Shown: positions 52,461 to 62,574, counted from the first letter of the stretch. The stretch is 64,000 nucleotides of DNA from Wigglesworthia glossinidia (GCA_030827005.1 JAVBJL010000009.1:103084-167083), one strand, 5' to 3'. Notes: generated by a model not told the origin, from the letters alone. Made by a program: numbers and translations.

Positions 52461-53429
52461 TTATTGTATTTTTCCAATACGATGAATACGTATTCCAGTG
52501 GGCCATTTATTTTCTTTTTTCTCTAAACTCATCCAAATTAAAACGGCTTTTCCTACAATGTTTTTTTCAGGAACAAAACCCCAGTATCTACTATCTGAAC
52601 TATTATCACGATTATCACCCATTACAAAATAATTACCTTTAGGTACAGTCCAGTTTCCTAAACCTTGATTAGATTGATAATAATAATTATTTAATTGATC
52701 TTGATATATTGGTAATGTTAAAATATCATGACTATGATTCGCAATCGTTTCTTTTTTTGATAACATACGAATTCCCATCGAAACTGGTTTATCAAGATTT
52801 AATTCTATAAAATCATGATCTATTTGATTATTTTTTTGAAGCAATAAAGTTTGTACGAAAATACTTGGTTGAGATATGCTATAAGAAGATAAAAAAGAAT
52901 TTTGAGGAAAAACTATACTTTTTTTTGATGATGTTCCTGATTGGATAATAATTTCTTTATTTATTGGATTGTAAGAAATTCTATCTCCAGGAATACCTAT
53001 TACTCTTTTAATATAGTCTAATTTATTGTTTAAAGGATATTTAAATACAATAACATCTCCTCTATGCGGAGAGCTAATAGATAGTATGGTACTTTGTGTA
53101 ATTGGTTCTTTAACTCCGTATATAAATTTGTTAACTAAAATAAAATCTCCAATCAATAAATTAGGCATCATTGATCCAGAAGGAATTTGAAATGGTTCAA
53201 ATAAAAAAAATCTTATTATTATTACAACTAGCAATCCTGGAAACATAGATGCAATTGAACTTATCCATACAAAATGCTTGTGTTTTGTATATTTAAATAA
53301 TTTATTTTTATCAATATCAAAATTACATTTTGATTTAAATATTTTTTTTTCCAAAATATTTATAAAAACCCAAAAAATTCCTGTAATAAAAGTGATACTG
53401 ATAAGTAATAAAGAAAACAGGTTAATCAA
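52461..53429 (-). CDS. lepB: signal peptidase I
   Basis: Membrane protease that removes signal peptides. The 322 residues (E. coli 324) have an N-terminal TM, a cytoplasmic loop and a second TM, then the catalytic Ser in PSGSMMPNLLIGDFILVNKF and the catalytic Lys in YIKRVIGIPGDRI, plus GDNRDNSSDSRYWGFVP. The start is TTG at 53429, with AAGGAA spaced 5 bases from it; the N-terminus then aligns with E. coli (MxxxFxLxLxxxTxxTGI). It follows lepA by 33 bases. Confidence 0.97.
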   Translation of the reverse strand: MINLFSLLLISITFITGIFWVFINILEKKIFKSKCNFDIDKNKLFKYTKHKHFVWISSIASMFPGLLVVIIIRFFLFEPFQIPSGSMMPNLLIGDFILVNKFIYGVKEPITQSTILSISSPHRGDVIVFKYPLNNKLDYIKRVIGIPGDRISYNPINKEIIIQSGTSSKKSIVFPQNSFLSSYSISQPSIFVQTLLLQKNNQIDHDFIELNLDKPVSMGIRMLSKKETIANHSHDILTLPIYQDQLNNYYYQSNQGLGNWTVPKGNYFVMGDNRDNSSDSRYWGFVPEKNIVGKAVLIWMSLEKKENKWPTGIRIHRIGKIQ

Positions 53430-53462
53430 ATTTTTTCCTTAAATTTTTAATTTTAATATTCA

Positions 53463-55253
53463 TTATTTTTTAATATCTAAAATAGAAAAGAAGGCTTCTT
53501 GAGGTAAAAAGAAATTTCCTATCTGTTTCATTCGCTTTTTTCCTATTTTTTGCTTATTAAGCAGTTTTTTTTTCCTGCTGACATCGCCTCCGTGACATTT
53601 TGATAAAACATTTTTTCTTAATTGTTTTACTGTTCCTTTTGCAATAATTTGATTACTTATTGCAATTTGAATAACAATATCAAACTGTTGTCGAGGAATA
53701 AATTTTTTTAATTTTTCTATAATTTTTCTGCTATATATATGCGTATAATCTTTGTGTACTATGCACGTGAGAACATCCAATATGGTTTTATTGACTAATG
53801 TTTTTATTATAACAGCATTAGTTTTTTTAAAATATTTAAATTTATAATTTAAAGAAGCATATCCATGTGAAATAGATTGTAATCGATCAAAAAAATTTAA
53901 TATGATTTCTGACATTGGTAACTCATAGACTAACATAATACTTGCATTGTAGTATAATAGATCTATTTGTATACCGCGTTTTTCATTACATAAAACAAGT
54001 ACTTTTCCTAAGTATTTTGACGGAAATAAAATATGACATAAAGCAATAGGTTCTCTTAATTCCAATATGTTTTTTTTTTCAGGCATTTGAGAAGGCGATT
54101 GAATATGCATAATAGTTTTATCTTTTGTTAATACTTCATAGATTACTGTAGGAGAAGTTACAATTAAATTGATTTTATATTCTCTTTCTAATCTCTCTTG
54201 AATAATTTCTAAATGTAATAAACCAAGAAATCCGCATTTAAATCCCATACCTAACGAATTAGAATTCTCAGTTTCATAAAAAAATGAAGAATCATTTAGA
54301 CTAAGTTTATTTAAACTTTGTTTTAAAGATATATATTTATCTGACGATATCGGAAAAATACTGGCAAATACTTTAGGAGAAATTTTTTCAAATCCAGGTA
54401 AAGCTTTTTTTGATGGAAATGATGCCAAAGTAATTGTATCGCCAACAAGCACCCCATGTATTTTTTTGATAGAACATACAATCCATCCAACTTCTCCGCA
54501 TCTAAGATCTTGCGTATTTATTTTTTTTGGAGTAAACACTCCTATTTGAGTAACAGAATAAATTTTTTGAGTACTCATAATTTGTATTTTTTCACCTTGT
54601 TTCAAGTAACCATTTTTGATTTTGACTAAAATTACTATACCAAGGTAATTGTCGAACCAAGAATCTATAATTAATGCTTGCAATTCAGAATTAGGATCAC
54701 CGTTAGGTGGATTTAAATTATTTACGATATACTCTAGTATGTTAGAAATTCCTAATCCAGTTTTTGCAGAACATTCAAGAATATTGTTTGAATTAATTCC
54801 AATAATACTCTCAACTTCCTGTGCAACTTTTTTAGGATTAGCATGAGGTAAATCTATTTTATTTAAAACAGGTATAATTTTAATTTTCATTTTTAAAGCA
54901 GCATAGCAGTTGGCAATAGTTTGCGCCTCTACACCTTGTGATGCATCAATAATTAATAATGCGCCTTCGCAAGCTGACAGAGATCGAGAAACTTCGTAAG
55001 AAAAATCTGCATGTCCTGGTGTATCAATTAAATTAAATTGATATATATTTTTATTTTTTGATATATAATGTAGTCTAACGCTTTGTGCTTTAATTGTAAT
55101 TCCACGTTCTTGTTCTAATTCCATTGTATCTAACATTTGATTTTTCATTTCATGCAAGGATAAATTATTACAAAATTGAATAAAACGATCAGATAAGGTA
55201 GATTTACCATGATTAATATGAGCTATAATAGAAAAATTTCTTATATTTTTCAT
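53463..55253 (-). CDS. lepA: elongation factor 4 (LepA)
   Basis: Ribosome-associated GTPase with a role in 30S assembly and back-translocation. The 596 residues (E. coli 599) keep G3 DTPGHADF, G4 [23 protein letters not shown] and the C-terminal domain [23 protein letters not shown]. In the P-loop, AHIDHGKST reads [10 protein letters not shown]14 is N (codon AAT), a change at a position nearly invariant in translational GTPases. It heads the lepA-lepB-rnc-pdxJ-acpS group. Confidence 0.96.
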   Translation of the reverse strand: MKNIRNFSIIAHINHGKSTLSDRFIQFCNNLSLHEMKNQMLDTMELEQERGITIKAQSVRLHYISKNKNIYQFNLIDTPGHADFSYEVSRSLSACEGALLIIDASQGVEAQTIANCYAALKMKIKIIPVLNKIDLPHANPKKVAQEVESIIGINSNNILECSAKTGLGISNILEYIVNNLNPPNGDPNSELQALIIDSWFDNYLGIVILVKIKNGYLKQGEKIQIMSTQKIYSVTQIGVFTPKKINTQDLRCGEVGWIVCSIKKIHGVLVGDTITLASFPSKKALPGFEKISPKVFASIFPISSDKYISLKQSLNKLSLNDSSFFYETENSNSLGMGFKCGFLGLLHLEIIQERLEREYKINLIVTSPTVIYEVLTKDKTIMHIQSPSQMPEKKNILELREPIALCHILFPSKYLGKVLVLCNEKRGIQIDLLYYNASIMLVYELPMSEIILNFFDRLQSISHGYASLNYKFKYFKKTNAVIIKTLVNKTILDVLTCIVHKDYTHIYSRKIIEKLKKFIPRQQFDIVIQIAISNQIIAKGTVKQLRKNVLSKCHGGDVSRKKKLLNKQKIGKKRMKQIGNFFLPQEAFFSILDIKK

Positions 55254-55689
55254 AAATAATTAATAAGTCTTAATTTAGGTAAAATTTAATAAATATATTA
55301 TATATAATAATTTTATATCATTTAAGTTATTTTTATATTTTATATTTTATTCTAAATAATGTATTTTAATAAGAGTTTTAATTTTATCAAAATTAAATAA
55401 ATAAATTATATTTTTTAATATATTATATAAGTTATTTATATAAAGTAAATATAATATAATTAAACAATTTATTATATTATAAATAAAAGACGTGTAATTC
55501 GTATAATAAAATATTAAATCATATATTTCATTCATAAATATTAATATTTCTTAAAAATTTTAAATAAATTAAAATTCAATATAAATATAAATTTTTAATG
55601 TTTTGAAAATAAAAAATTAAATTTTACTTCTTATTAAAGAATAAGTATGATCTTAAAATATATTTTTAAATTCTATTTAACTTTATCAC
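55254..55689. other. AT-rich divergent spacer, lepA/coaE
   Basis: About 435 bases almost purely A/T. The 62-residue minus-strand frame at 55347-55535 is made of Ile/Tyr/Asn/Leu codons only and is composition noise. I see no RNA gene. The promoters of lepA and coaE must lie here. Confidence 0.6.
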
Positions 55690-56286
55690 ATGTATTTTAA
55701 TAAACATATTAATACTCCTTATATTGTTGGAATAACCGGCGGCATTGGAAGCGGAAAAAGCACAGTAGCAAAAATTTTTGCACAATTTAATATTCCTGTG
55801 ATCGAATCAGATTTAGTTGCAAAAAATCTTATTTTTTCCGAAAAAAGAATTTATAAAAAAATAAAAAATAAATTGAAAATAACTAAAGATTTAAAAAATA
55901 CCAAATTCTTTTTGAAAGAATACATATTTTCATCTAAGAAACATTTATTATGGATAAACAAATTAGTACATCCAATTGTAATCGAAAAAATAAAAAAAAT
56001 GATTTTTCGATATACGTCATTTCCATATATAGTATGGGTGAGCGCTTTATTAATTGAAAATAATCTTCAAAATTTTGTAGACAGAGTTTTAGTTGTCAAT
56101 ATTGATCCAGATTTACAGTTAAAAAGAACTTTATTAAGAGATAAAATAAATACAGATCAGGCATGTAAAATAATTAATTTTCAAGTATCTCAAAAAAAAA
56201 GATTAAAATTCGCTCACGATATTATTGATAATTATAATTTAAATTCTTTGAAATATAAAATTTTTTTTTACATAAATACTATATAA
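55690..56286 (+). CDS. coaE: dephospho-CoA kinase
   Basis: Last step of coenzyme A synthesis. The 198 residues (E. coli 206) carry the P-loop GITGGIGSGKST, the substrate Asp in VIESDLVAK, HPIVIEKI and the DxxxxR region FVDRVLVVNIDPDLQLKRTLLRD. The protein is divergent outside these motifs but looks intact. In E. coli coaE is close to secA-mutT; here the fliA and lepA groups lie between. Coupled with AcpS it serves fatty acid synthesis. Confidence 0.94.
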   Translation: MYFNKHINTPYIVGITGGIGSGKSTVAKIFAQFNIPVIESDLVAKNLIFSEKRIYKKIKNKLKITKDLKNTKFFLKEYIFSSKKHLLWINKLVHPIVIEKIKKMIFRYTSFPYIVWVSALLIENNLQNFVDRVLVVNIDPDLQLKRTLLRDKINTDQACKIINFQVSQKKRLKFAHDIIDNYNLNSLKYKIFFYINTI

Positions 56287-56649
56287 GTGAATCTATTAAA
56301 AAATTGGTAATTAATAAATATTAAATTTAAAACTATTTTTTTAAAAAAATAATAAGATTTAATTTATTTATAAAAAAATTTAGATTAATATTAATTTTTA
56401 ATTTAAAAATTCTAATTTTATAAAAAAATTTTATATTTTAAAAAAAATTATATTTCAAATATTTTAATTTAAAAATAATTAAAATATACAAAAATTAATT
56501 TTTTAAAAAAACAAAATATTAAAAAAATTTATATAAAAATAATTTAAAATTAATTCATTAAAACATAAAACTTTTTATTGTACTTAAGGTGTAATTATAA
56601 AAATATAACATGAATTATGTTTAATAAAAATCTATAGGATACAAAAATA
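56287..56649. other. extremely AT-rich spacer upstream of the importer genes
   Basis: About 360 bases with long runs of A and T and hardly any G or C. No ORF, RNA or inverted repeat is convincing. It separates coaE from the ABC transporter and must contain its promoter; the only non-AT stretch is near 56580-56600 (GTACTTAAGGTG). Confidence 0.6.
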
Positions 56650-57432
56650 ATGTTTACTAAATTGTTTTCAAAAATGTTATATCAAATAATTTTATTAAGT
56701 TTTTCGTTAATACCATTTCAAATGGTATTTGCAGATAAATTAAATGATATTCGAACATCTGGGGTATTAAAAGTAGCAATATTTGATTCTAACCCTCCGT
56801 TTGGAAAAATCGATTTTAAATCACATCAAATCATAGGATATGATGCAGATATCGCACAAGCAATAGCCAATATGATGGGGGTAAAGTTAAAATTAATATC
56901 TACTAACCCTTCAAATCGCATACCACTATTGCAATCTGGAAAAGTAGATTTAATCATTGCAGATATTACTATTACCCCAGAAAGACAAAAAGTAATTAAT
57001 TTTTCTATTCCATATTTTATTACAAAACAAAAAATTTTGGTACATATATCTTCTTCAGACATCTTGCAAGATTATTCGTCAGAACATATTGGCGTTGTGA
57101 AAGGAACTACCGGGCAACAAACATTGAGTCGTATTTTTCCACAAGCAAAAATAATTGCTTATAATGACGTGCCAATGGCTTTTTCTGCCTTAAGAAATGG
57201 CAATGTTAAAGCTATTACACAAGATAGTACTATCTTGGAAGGGTTAATTGCTGGAGCTCCAGATAAAGATAAATACAAAATATTACCACATGTAATTAGT
57301 GAAGAAATAATCGGGATAGGAATGAAAAAAGGCGAAAATTTATTATTAAGTGAAATTAACAAAAATTTGATGCAATTAGAAAGTTCCGGAATGAAAACTA
57401 ATATTTATAATAAATGGTTTAAAGTAAAATAA
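56650..57432 (+). CDS. polar amino-acid ABC transporter, periplasmic binding protein (GltI-like)
   Basis: The 260 residues begin with a signal peptide: a basic start, a hydrophobic core (IILLSFSLIPFQ) and a likely cleavage after VFA. The mature part is a family 3 solute-binding protein: SGVLKVAIFDSNPPFG, GYDADIAQAIANMMG, NRIPLLQSGKVDLIIADITITPERQK, and VVKGTTGQQTL. The NRIPLLQ.G stretch resembles E. coli GltI (glutamate/aspartate) more than GlnH, but the protein is short for GltI (302). The ligand is not certain; glutamate, aspartate or another polar amino acid is likely. It heads a four-gene operon and its stop is 1 base before the ATPase start. Confidence 0.85.
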   Translation: MFTKLFSKMLYQIILLSFSLIPFQMVFADKLNDIRTSGVLKVAIFDSNPPFGKIDFKSHQIIGYDADIAQAIANMMGVKLKLISTNPSNRIPLLQSGKVDLIIADITITPERQKVINFSIPYFITKQKILVHISSSDILQDYSSEHIGVVKGTTGQQTLSRIFPQAKIIAYNDVPMAFSALRNGNVKAITQDSTILEGLIAGAPDKDKYKILPHVISEEIIGIGMKKGENLLLSEINKNLMQLESSGMKTNIYNKWFKVK

Positions 57433-57433
57433 T

Positions 57434-58213
57434 ATGACAAATAACGTATATATTGAACAAAAAAAAAATAAAGTAGCAATCGAATTTTTTGAAGTATGTA
57501 AAAAATTTAATAAAATATATACCCTAAATAATATTAACTTAAGTATTTTTTCCGGAAAAGTTATTGTGATTTGTGGTCCATCTGGATCCGGAAAATCTAC
57601 TTTAGTACGGTTAATCAATCGATTAGAAAAATTTGATAGCGGAGAAATTTTTGTCTATGGTAAACCGATATCGAATTTAAAAGGAAATAATTTACGAAAA
57701 TTACGTATGAACATCGGTTTTGTTTTTCAAAAATTTAATTTATATTCAAATTTAAATGTTTTAAATAATGTCGCATTATCTTTAATTCAAATCCAGAACT
57801 GGAAGAAAGAAAAAGCTTATCAATATGCTATCGAAAAATTAAAAGAAGTAGGTATATCAAATAAAACTCATTCTTATCCACACGAGCTTTCGGGTGGACA
57901 ACAACAAAGAGTTGCCATCGCACGAGTTCTGGCGTCAAATGCAAAAATTATTATTTTTGATGAACCGACTTCTGCACTAGATCCTGAGATGATTAGCGAA
58001 GTCATGATTGTTATAAAAAATTTATCTTATCATAAAATAACCATGATAGTTGTTACACACGAAATTCAATTTGCACGAAAAATAGCAGACCAAGTTGTAT
58101 TTTTATCGTCTGGAAAAATTTTAGAACAGTCCGATCCAGAAAATTTTTTTTCAAATCCAAAACATCCACGTGTCAAAAAATTTTTAAAAAAAATACTTTT
58201 TCCATTGAAATAA
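57434..58213 (+). CDS. gltL: polar amino-acid ABC transporter ATPase (GltL-like)
   Basis: The ATPase energises the importer. The 259 residues hold Walker A GPSGSGKST, the Q-loop VFQKFNLY, signature LSGGQQQRVAIARVL, Walker B IIIFDEPTSALDPEM and the switch His in VVTHEIQFAR. It is about 18 residues longer than E. coli GltL because of an N-terminal extension (MTNNVYIEQKKN). GlnQ, ArtP and GltL are so close that the exact paralog is uncertain; the neighbouring GltJ- and GltK-like permeases favour GltL. The order differs from E. coli gltIJKL, where the ATPase is last. Confidence 0.88.
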   Translation: MTNNVYIEQKKNKVAIEFFEVCKKFNKIYTLNNINLSIFSGKVIVICGPSGSGKSTLVRLINRLEKFDSGEIFVYGKPISNLKGNNLRKLRMNIGFVFQKFNLYSNLNVLNNVALSLIQIQNWKKEKAYQYAIEKLKEVGISNKTHSYPHELSGGQQQRVAIARVLASNAKIIIFDEPTSALDPEMISEVMIVIKNLSYHKITMIVVTHEIQFARKIADQVVFLSSGKILEQSDPENFFSNPKHPRVKKFLKKILFPLK

Positions 58214-58228
58214 GTATAAAGAGAATAT

Positions 58229-58957
58229 ATGCAAAATTTAAGTTTTGATTGGATAGGAACTTTCAAAGGAGAATCTATTACGTGGATAATCACTGGATTA
58301 ATCAATACCGTACTGGTTACTGTAGTTGGATCTTGTTTTGCAACAATTTTTACTGCTATTTTATTTTTTTTAAAAAAAATATCGAATAATTTTTTAAAAT
58401 TTTTTATTTCTTCATTAACATCTATTATCAGAAAAACTCCGTTTTTAGTGCAATTATTTTTTTGGTATTTTTCCGCCTGGAATATATTACCTAAACTTTG
58501 GATAGAATCTATACTGAATTTTTCAAATATTAAAATATTTTCGTATAACATCTATTTATGTACTTCAGAATTTATTTGTTCAGTTTGGTCTTTAGCTATT
58601 TTTACATCTGTCTATTTAATCGAAGAGATACAATCAGGATTGAATAAATTATCAAAAGGACAAAAAGAAGCTGCTCTTTCACAAGGATTGAATACGTGGT
58701 GTATATATTGCAAAATACTATTACCTCAAAGTATATGCAATTCTTATCAGCCAATAATTAGTCAGTATTTAAATTTAATAAAATTGTCTTCTTTAACTTC
58801 TGCTATTGGTTTTGGAGAATTAACATATCACATTCACCAGATAGAAAGTGTTAATGCACATTCCATAGAAGCTTTTGCTATTGGAACAATTTTATATTTA
58901 ATTTTAGGATTATCAATTAGTTGCATTTTATCTTATCTTTTTAAGAAAAAATCATAA
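58229..58957 (+). CDS. gltJ: polar amino-acid ABC transporter permease (GltJ-like)
   Basis: Integral membrane subunit with the family fold: several hydrophobic helices, RKTPFLVQLFFWYFSAW, and the EAA cytoplasmic loop LSKGQKEAALSQGLNTWCIYCKILLPQS. This loop and the following LNLIKLSSLTSAIGFGELTY and NAHSIEAFAIGTILYLIL parallel E. coli GltJ (GQKNAALAMGL..., SAHAWESFTAITLAYVLI). The 242 residues are close to GltJ (246). It lies between the ATPase and the second permease and should form a heterodimer with it. Confidence 0.82.
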   Translation: MQNLSFDWIGTFKGESITWIITGLINTVLVTVVGSCFATIFTAILFFLKKISNNFLKFFISSLTSIIRKTPFLVQLFFWYFSAWNILPKLWIESILNFSNIKIFSYNIYLCTSEFICSVWSLAIFTSVYLIEEIQSGLNKLSKGQKEAALSQGLNTWCIYCKILLPQSICNSYQPIISQYLNLIKLSSLTSAIGFGELTYHIHQIESVNAHSIEAFAIGTILYLILGLSISCILSYLFKKKS

Positions 58958-58984
58958 AATTTCTTGTTTTTTAAGGCGAACATT

Positions 58985-59656
58985 ATGGATTTTCAATGGT
59001 CAATAATTTTAGAAAACCTATCTTATTTTATTTTTGGAAATACTTTCGTAGGAGAAGTTGGAGGATTATTACTTACACTTGTTATTACTATAATTTCTAG
59101 TATTTTTTCTATTTTACTAGGAATATTTTTAACAATGTTGTCCTGGTGTTTTCCAAAAATTTTTGAAAAGATACTGTTTTTTATATCTGAAATTGTCAGA
59201 GGAGTTCCATTAATATTTATAATTTTTTGGATATACTTTACATTTCCATTTTTTTTTTCAAGTTATATTTCACGAGAAATTACGATAATTTTATCTCTAG
59301 TCTGGTTTAATGCATCGGCGGTTATGTATATTATTTTATCTGGAATTAATGCCCTTTCTAGAGGACAGATTGAAGCTGGAATTTCAGAAGGTTTAACTAA
59401 TTTTCAAATTTTTTGGAAAATTTTATTCCCCCAATCTGTTAGAAATTCTTTTCCTTCTTGGAAGAATTTAATTATTAATTTAATAAAAGATACTTCTTTA
59501 GCATTTATTTTAAATGTCCCCGAGCTCACTACGGTTGGGAGTCAGTTGAATAATGTTTTTCAGGTGTATTCTGCAGAAATTTTCTTATTCATTGCTTTTT
59601 TATACTATTTATTGTGTGAAATATTCGAGGTATTTTTCAAATTATTTACCAAATAA
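58985..59656 (+). CDS. gltK: polar amino-acid ABC transporter permease (GltK-like)
   Basis: Second membrane subunit. The ORF track starts at a TTG (58964), but AAGG at 58973-58976 is spaced 8 bases from the in-frame ATG at 58985, which gives MDFQWSIILENLSYFIFG, similar to E. coli GltK (YEFDWSSIVPSLPYLLDG). The EAA loop is ALSRGQIEAGISEGLTNFQIFWKILFPQS, followed by LIKDTSLAFILNVPELT. It ends 13 bases from the convergent hflC end, so transcription of the two must meet here. Confidence 0.82.
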   Translation: MDFQWSIILENLSYFIFGNTFVGEVGGLLLTLVITIISSIFSILLGIFLTMLSWCFPKIFEKILFFISEIVRGVPLIFIIFWIYFTFPFFFSSYISREITIILSLVWFNASAVMYIILSGINALSRGQIEAGISEGLTNFQIFWKILFPQSVRNSFPSWKNLIINLIKDTSLAFILNVPELTTVGSQLNNVFQVYSAEIFLFIAFLYYLLCEIFEVFFKLFTK

Positions 59657-59669
59657 AAATTTTAATTAA

Positions 59670-60656
59670 TTAACTTTCAACATTATGCATAAAACGTAAA
59701 AAATTACTTTTAGAATCAATCAAAATTAAATCTTGCGTGTTGTTAAAGCTATTTTCATATGCACGTAAGCTTCTGATAAATACATAAAATTCTGGATCTG
59801 CATTAAAGGATAGCGCATAAAGTTTAGCTGTTTCAGCATCTGCCTCACCTTTTATAATTAAAGATTGTCGCTTAGCTTCTGCTAAAGTACGTGTCACTTT
59901 GTAATCTGCAGTAGCACGTAGTTTTTCCGCTTCTTCTTTTCCTTGTGATCTATGTCGTCTTGCTACGGCTTCTCTTTCGGCTCGCATTCTTTGATAAATA
60001 GCATCGGAAACTTCGGATGGTAAATTAATTTGTTTTATTCTAACGTCTACTACCTCGATTCCTAATGCAGCCATACTATTGGGATGTATACCAACTTCTT
60101 GACCTTGTTGTATTTGATTCGATAGTGCAGTATCTATTTTTTTATTGTATATAGTATCATCTTCGTCTAAACCTGATGTGCCATTATTTAATGAAAATCG
60201 TACGTCGCTCATTAGTTTATTTCTAGAATCTGTTACGATTCCTTTTACGTCTAATCGACCAAGTTCTGATCGTAATCTATCAGAAAATTTTCTTTTTAAT
60301 AACACTTCCCCTTGAGCTACATCTCCGCCTCCAGTGGCTAAGTAATACCTACTAAAATCTATTATTTTCCACTTAATGTAAGAATCTACGATTAAATCTT
60401 TTTTTTCCATTGTGACAAATCGATCTGCTTGATTTTCCATGGTTTGTATTTTTGCGTCAAGATTTTTAACTGTTTCTATTAGAGGTATTTTTATATGTAT
60501 ACCGGGAGTATATATAATTGGCGTATTATCTTCTCCACGTAGTACTTTTCCGAACCTTAGTACTAATCCTCTTTGGCCTTCCTGAACAATGAAAAGCGCA
60601 GAATATAAAAATATAGAAGTTAACAGAAAAATAAAAATTATAAAATATTTTTTCAT
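59670..60656 (-). CDS. hflC: FtsH modulator HflC (SPFH family)
   Basis: Membrane-anchored partner of HflK, forming the large cage around FtsH. The 328 residues (E. coli 334) begin with a single TM (FIIFIFLLTSIFLYSALFIV), then the SPFH/band 7 domain (EGQRGLVLRFGKV) and the coiled coil rich in Ala/Glu (AEREAVARRHRSQGKEEAEKLRA). It follows hflK by 20 bases. Well conserved, so the FtsH-HflKC complex is probably functional in the symbiont. Confidence 0.97.
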   Translation of the reverse strand: MKKYFIIFIFLLTSIFLYSALFIVQEGQRGLVLRFGKVLRGEDNTPIIYTPGIHIKIPLIETVKNLDAKIQTMENQADRFVTMEKKDLIVDSYIKWKIIDFSRYYLATGGGDVAQGEVLLKRKFSDRLRSELGRLDVKGIVTDSRNKLMSDVRFSLNNGTSGLDEDDTIYNKKIDTALSNQIQQGQEVGIHPNSMAALGIEVVDVRIKQINLPSEVSDAIYQRMRAEREAVARRHRSQGKEEAEKLRATADYKVTRTLAEAKRQSLIIKGEADAETAKLYALSFNADPEFYVFIRSLRAYENSFNNTQDLILIDSKSNFLRFMHNVES

Positions 60657-60676
60657 TATATATCTCGCGTTTTATT

Positions 60677-61897
60677 TTAACGTAAAATTAATTCATTTCT
60701 AACATTATTTTTCTTTGTATCAAATTTTTTTTTGTACTTATAAGAATCTTCAGAATTTTTTCGATTATCTGTATTTATATCATTTTGATTTTTTTTGTAA
60801 ATAGTTTCATGTAAATCTTGTTGAGAATTTTTAAATTCAGAATTTTTAAATAATTGATCTAATTGAAATAAAAATAAATTATGATTAGCAGATTCTGCAC
60901 TATGGATAAAAAGTTTTTTATTTTTACTCAAAATACGCTCCATTGTATCAATGTATAATCTTTCTCTTGTAATTTTAGGAGCTATTTTATATTCTGGAAG
61001 AACTTTTGTAAATCTTTGCACTTCTCCTTGTGCTTCTAAAATAGTACGAGCCTTATAGGCTCTTCCTTCTTCTAAGATGCGTTGCGCTTTTCCATTAGCT
61101 TGCGGTTGTACTTCATTTGCATAAGCTTCCGCTTCTCTAATATATTGTTGTTCATTTTCACGTGCAGCAATTGCGTCGTCAAAAGCTGCTTTGACTTCTT
61201 CGGGAGGTCTCGCTGTTTGAAAATTAACATCTAATAATTCAATTCCCATATTATACGGTTGAATAGTTTCTTCTAAAATTTTTTGTGTATCACTGCGTAC
61301 TAATGTTCTTCCTTCTGTGAGAATACGATCCATAGTATATTTTCCAATCACTCCTCTTAATGCACTATCGGTAGCTTGTCGTAAACTGTTATCTGCATTA
61401 GTTACGCTAAATAAATAATTTTTAGGATGAATTACTTTGTATTGAACATTCATTTCTACTTTAACAACATTTTCATCAGAAGTTAACATAATACCAGATG
61501 CTGCTAATTCTCTAACAGATTCTACGTTCACAGGATATATGACGTCAATAAAGCTTGGTTTCCAATTTAGCCCGGGCTGTACAATATGATGAAATTTTCC
61601 TAATCTAAGTATAACGCCTCTTTCTGCTTCTTTAATAGTATAGAATCCACTACTTATCCATACAACTAATAAGCATATTAGTATTGATCCTATGTAAAAT
61701 TTCGGATGTTTATTTGTTTTATGTGTAATATTTTTTCTTTTAAATTTATCAAATTTTTTGCTTAATTTACGAAAAATATCATCAAGATCTGGAGGTAAAG
61801 AATCATATTCATTAGTTTTTTTATCTTTTACATCAGAATTTTTTTGATCTTTTTTCCAAGGATCATTGTACTGATTGATATTAGTTTTGTATGCCAT
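60677..61897 (-). CDS. hflK: FtsH modulator HflK (SPFH family)
   Basis: Partner of HflC. The N-terminal PPDLDDIFRKLSKKF motif is followed by a TM (IGSILICLLVVWISSGFYTI), the SPFH domain (KEAERGVILRLGKFHHIVQPGLNWKP) and the coiled coil. The C-terminus is Asn/Lys-rich and differs from E. coli. The ORF track begins at 61909 (MEKD...), but the GGAAAAAG in those first codons is a Shine-Dalgarno site 6 bases before the ATG at 61897, giving MAYKTN, like the MAW start of E. coli. I therefore prefer 61897. hflX, upstream in E. coli, is missing. Confidence 0.95.
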   Translation of the reverse strand: MAYKTNINQYNDPWKKDQKNSDVKDKKTNEYDSLPPDLDDIFRKLSKKFDKFKRKNITHKTNKHPKFYIGSILICLLVVWISSGFYTIKEAERGVILRLGKFHHIVQPGLNWKPSFIDVIYPVNVESVRELAASGIMLTSDENVVKVEMNVQYKVIHPKNYLFSVTNADNSLRQATDSALRGVIGKYTMDRILTEGRTLVRSDTQKILEETIQPYNMGIELLDVNFQTARPPEEVKAAFDDAIAARENEQQYIREAEAYANEVQPQANGKAQRILEEGRAYKARTILEAQGEVQRFTKVLPEYKIAPKITRERLYIDTMERILSKNKKLFIHSAESANHNLFLFQLDQLFKNSEFKNSQQDLHETIYKKNQNDINTDNRKNSEDSYKYKKKFDTKKNNVRNELILR

Positions 61898-61909
61898 ATC
61901 TTTTTCCAT

Positions 61910-62280
61910 ATGTTATTGAAATATAAAATTTTTAAAAATTTATTTAGTTTAAAAATATTATACGAAATAATGTTAGTATTAAAATTTAGATTGAGACTGT
62001 AGTTATGCATAAATTAAAATATCATTACGGTCATATTTAGTACAAAATAGTATAAAAAAAGATTATTATTTTAAGTTTCTTTAAATTTATTGAAAAATTT
62101 TAAAAAATTCATTTAGATTTTTTAATAAATTATACAATTAAGAGAATTCGCATTGATTTTGCATCATATTGCAACTCAAAAAATTTTTAAACAAAAAAAT
62201 TAAACAATTTACGTGAAACTAGTTATTTTTCAACTATTCTAACAATCATTAGATATTTAGATAAAGCAAAATATTGACTT
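61910..62280. other. gene-free stretch where hflX would lie
   Basis: About 370 bases between hfq and hflK on the minus strand. E. coli has hflX in this place. I see no GTPase motif or long frame, so any remnant is eroded beyond recognition. It could hold a promoter for hflK-hflC. Confidence 0.6.
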
Positions 62281-62574
62281 TTATTTTTTAATAACCGAGC
62301 CCTTATTTAAGGGGTTTGACGTAAATGCATAGTTTATGTTACGACAAAAATCTTCGGAAGATTCGTCATTTTTTATATGATTTGGAACTACTGTAGAGAT
62401 GGCATGTTTATATATCATTTGACTAATACTATTTTTTAACAAAATAACAAATTGATCAAATGATTCAATATGACCTTGAAGCTTAATGCCATTAACTAAG
62501 TAAATAGACACTGGAATTCTTTCTCTTCGTAAGGTATTTAAAAAAGGATCTTGTAAGGATTGTCCTTTAGACAT
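62281..62574 (-). CDS. hfq: RNA chaperone Hfq
   Basis: Sm-like hexamer that pairs small RNAs with mRNAs. The first 65 residues are nearly the same as E. coli: [20 protein letters not shown], the Sm1 motif with FDQFVILL, and Sm2 [10 protein letters not shown]. Proximal (QDPFL, YKH) and rim (RRER) RNA sites are intact. The remaining tail of about 30 residues is unlike the E. coli His/Ser/Gly tail and ends in Lys residues. Length 97 against 102. It lies 54 bases after miaA as in E. coli. Retention implies RNA-based regulation survives in this reduced genome. Confidence 0.97.
   Translation of the reverse strand: MSKGQSLQDPFLNTLRRERIPVSIYLVNGIKLQGHIESFDQFVILLKNSISQMIYKHAISTVVPNHIKNDESSEDFCRNINYAFTSNPLNKGSVIKK

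Noticed and set aside
55347-55535. 62-residue hydrophobic minus-strand ORF in the lepA/coaE spacer
   Set aside because: Composed almost only of Ile, Tyr, Leu, Asn and Lys codons, as random AT-rich DNA gives; no Shine-Dalgarno site.
55254-56649. Replication origin in the AT-rich spacers around coaE
   Set aside because: High A/T content is general in this genome; no DnaA-box cluster (TTATCCACA-like) or origin-associated genes were seen.
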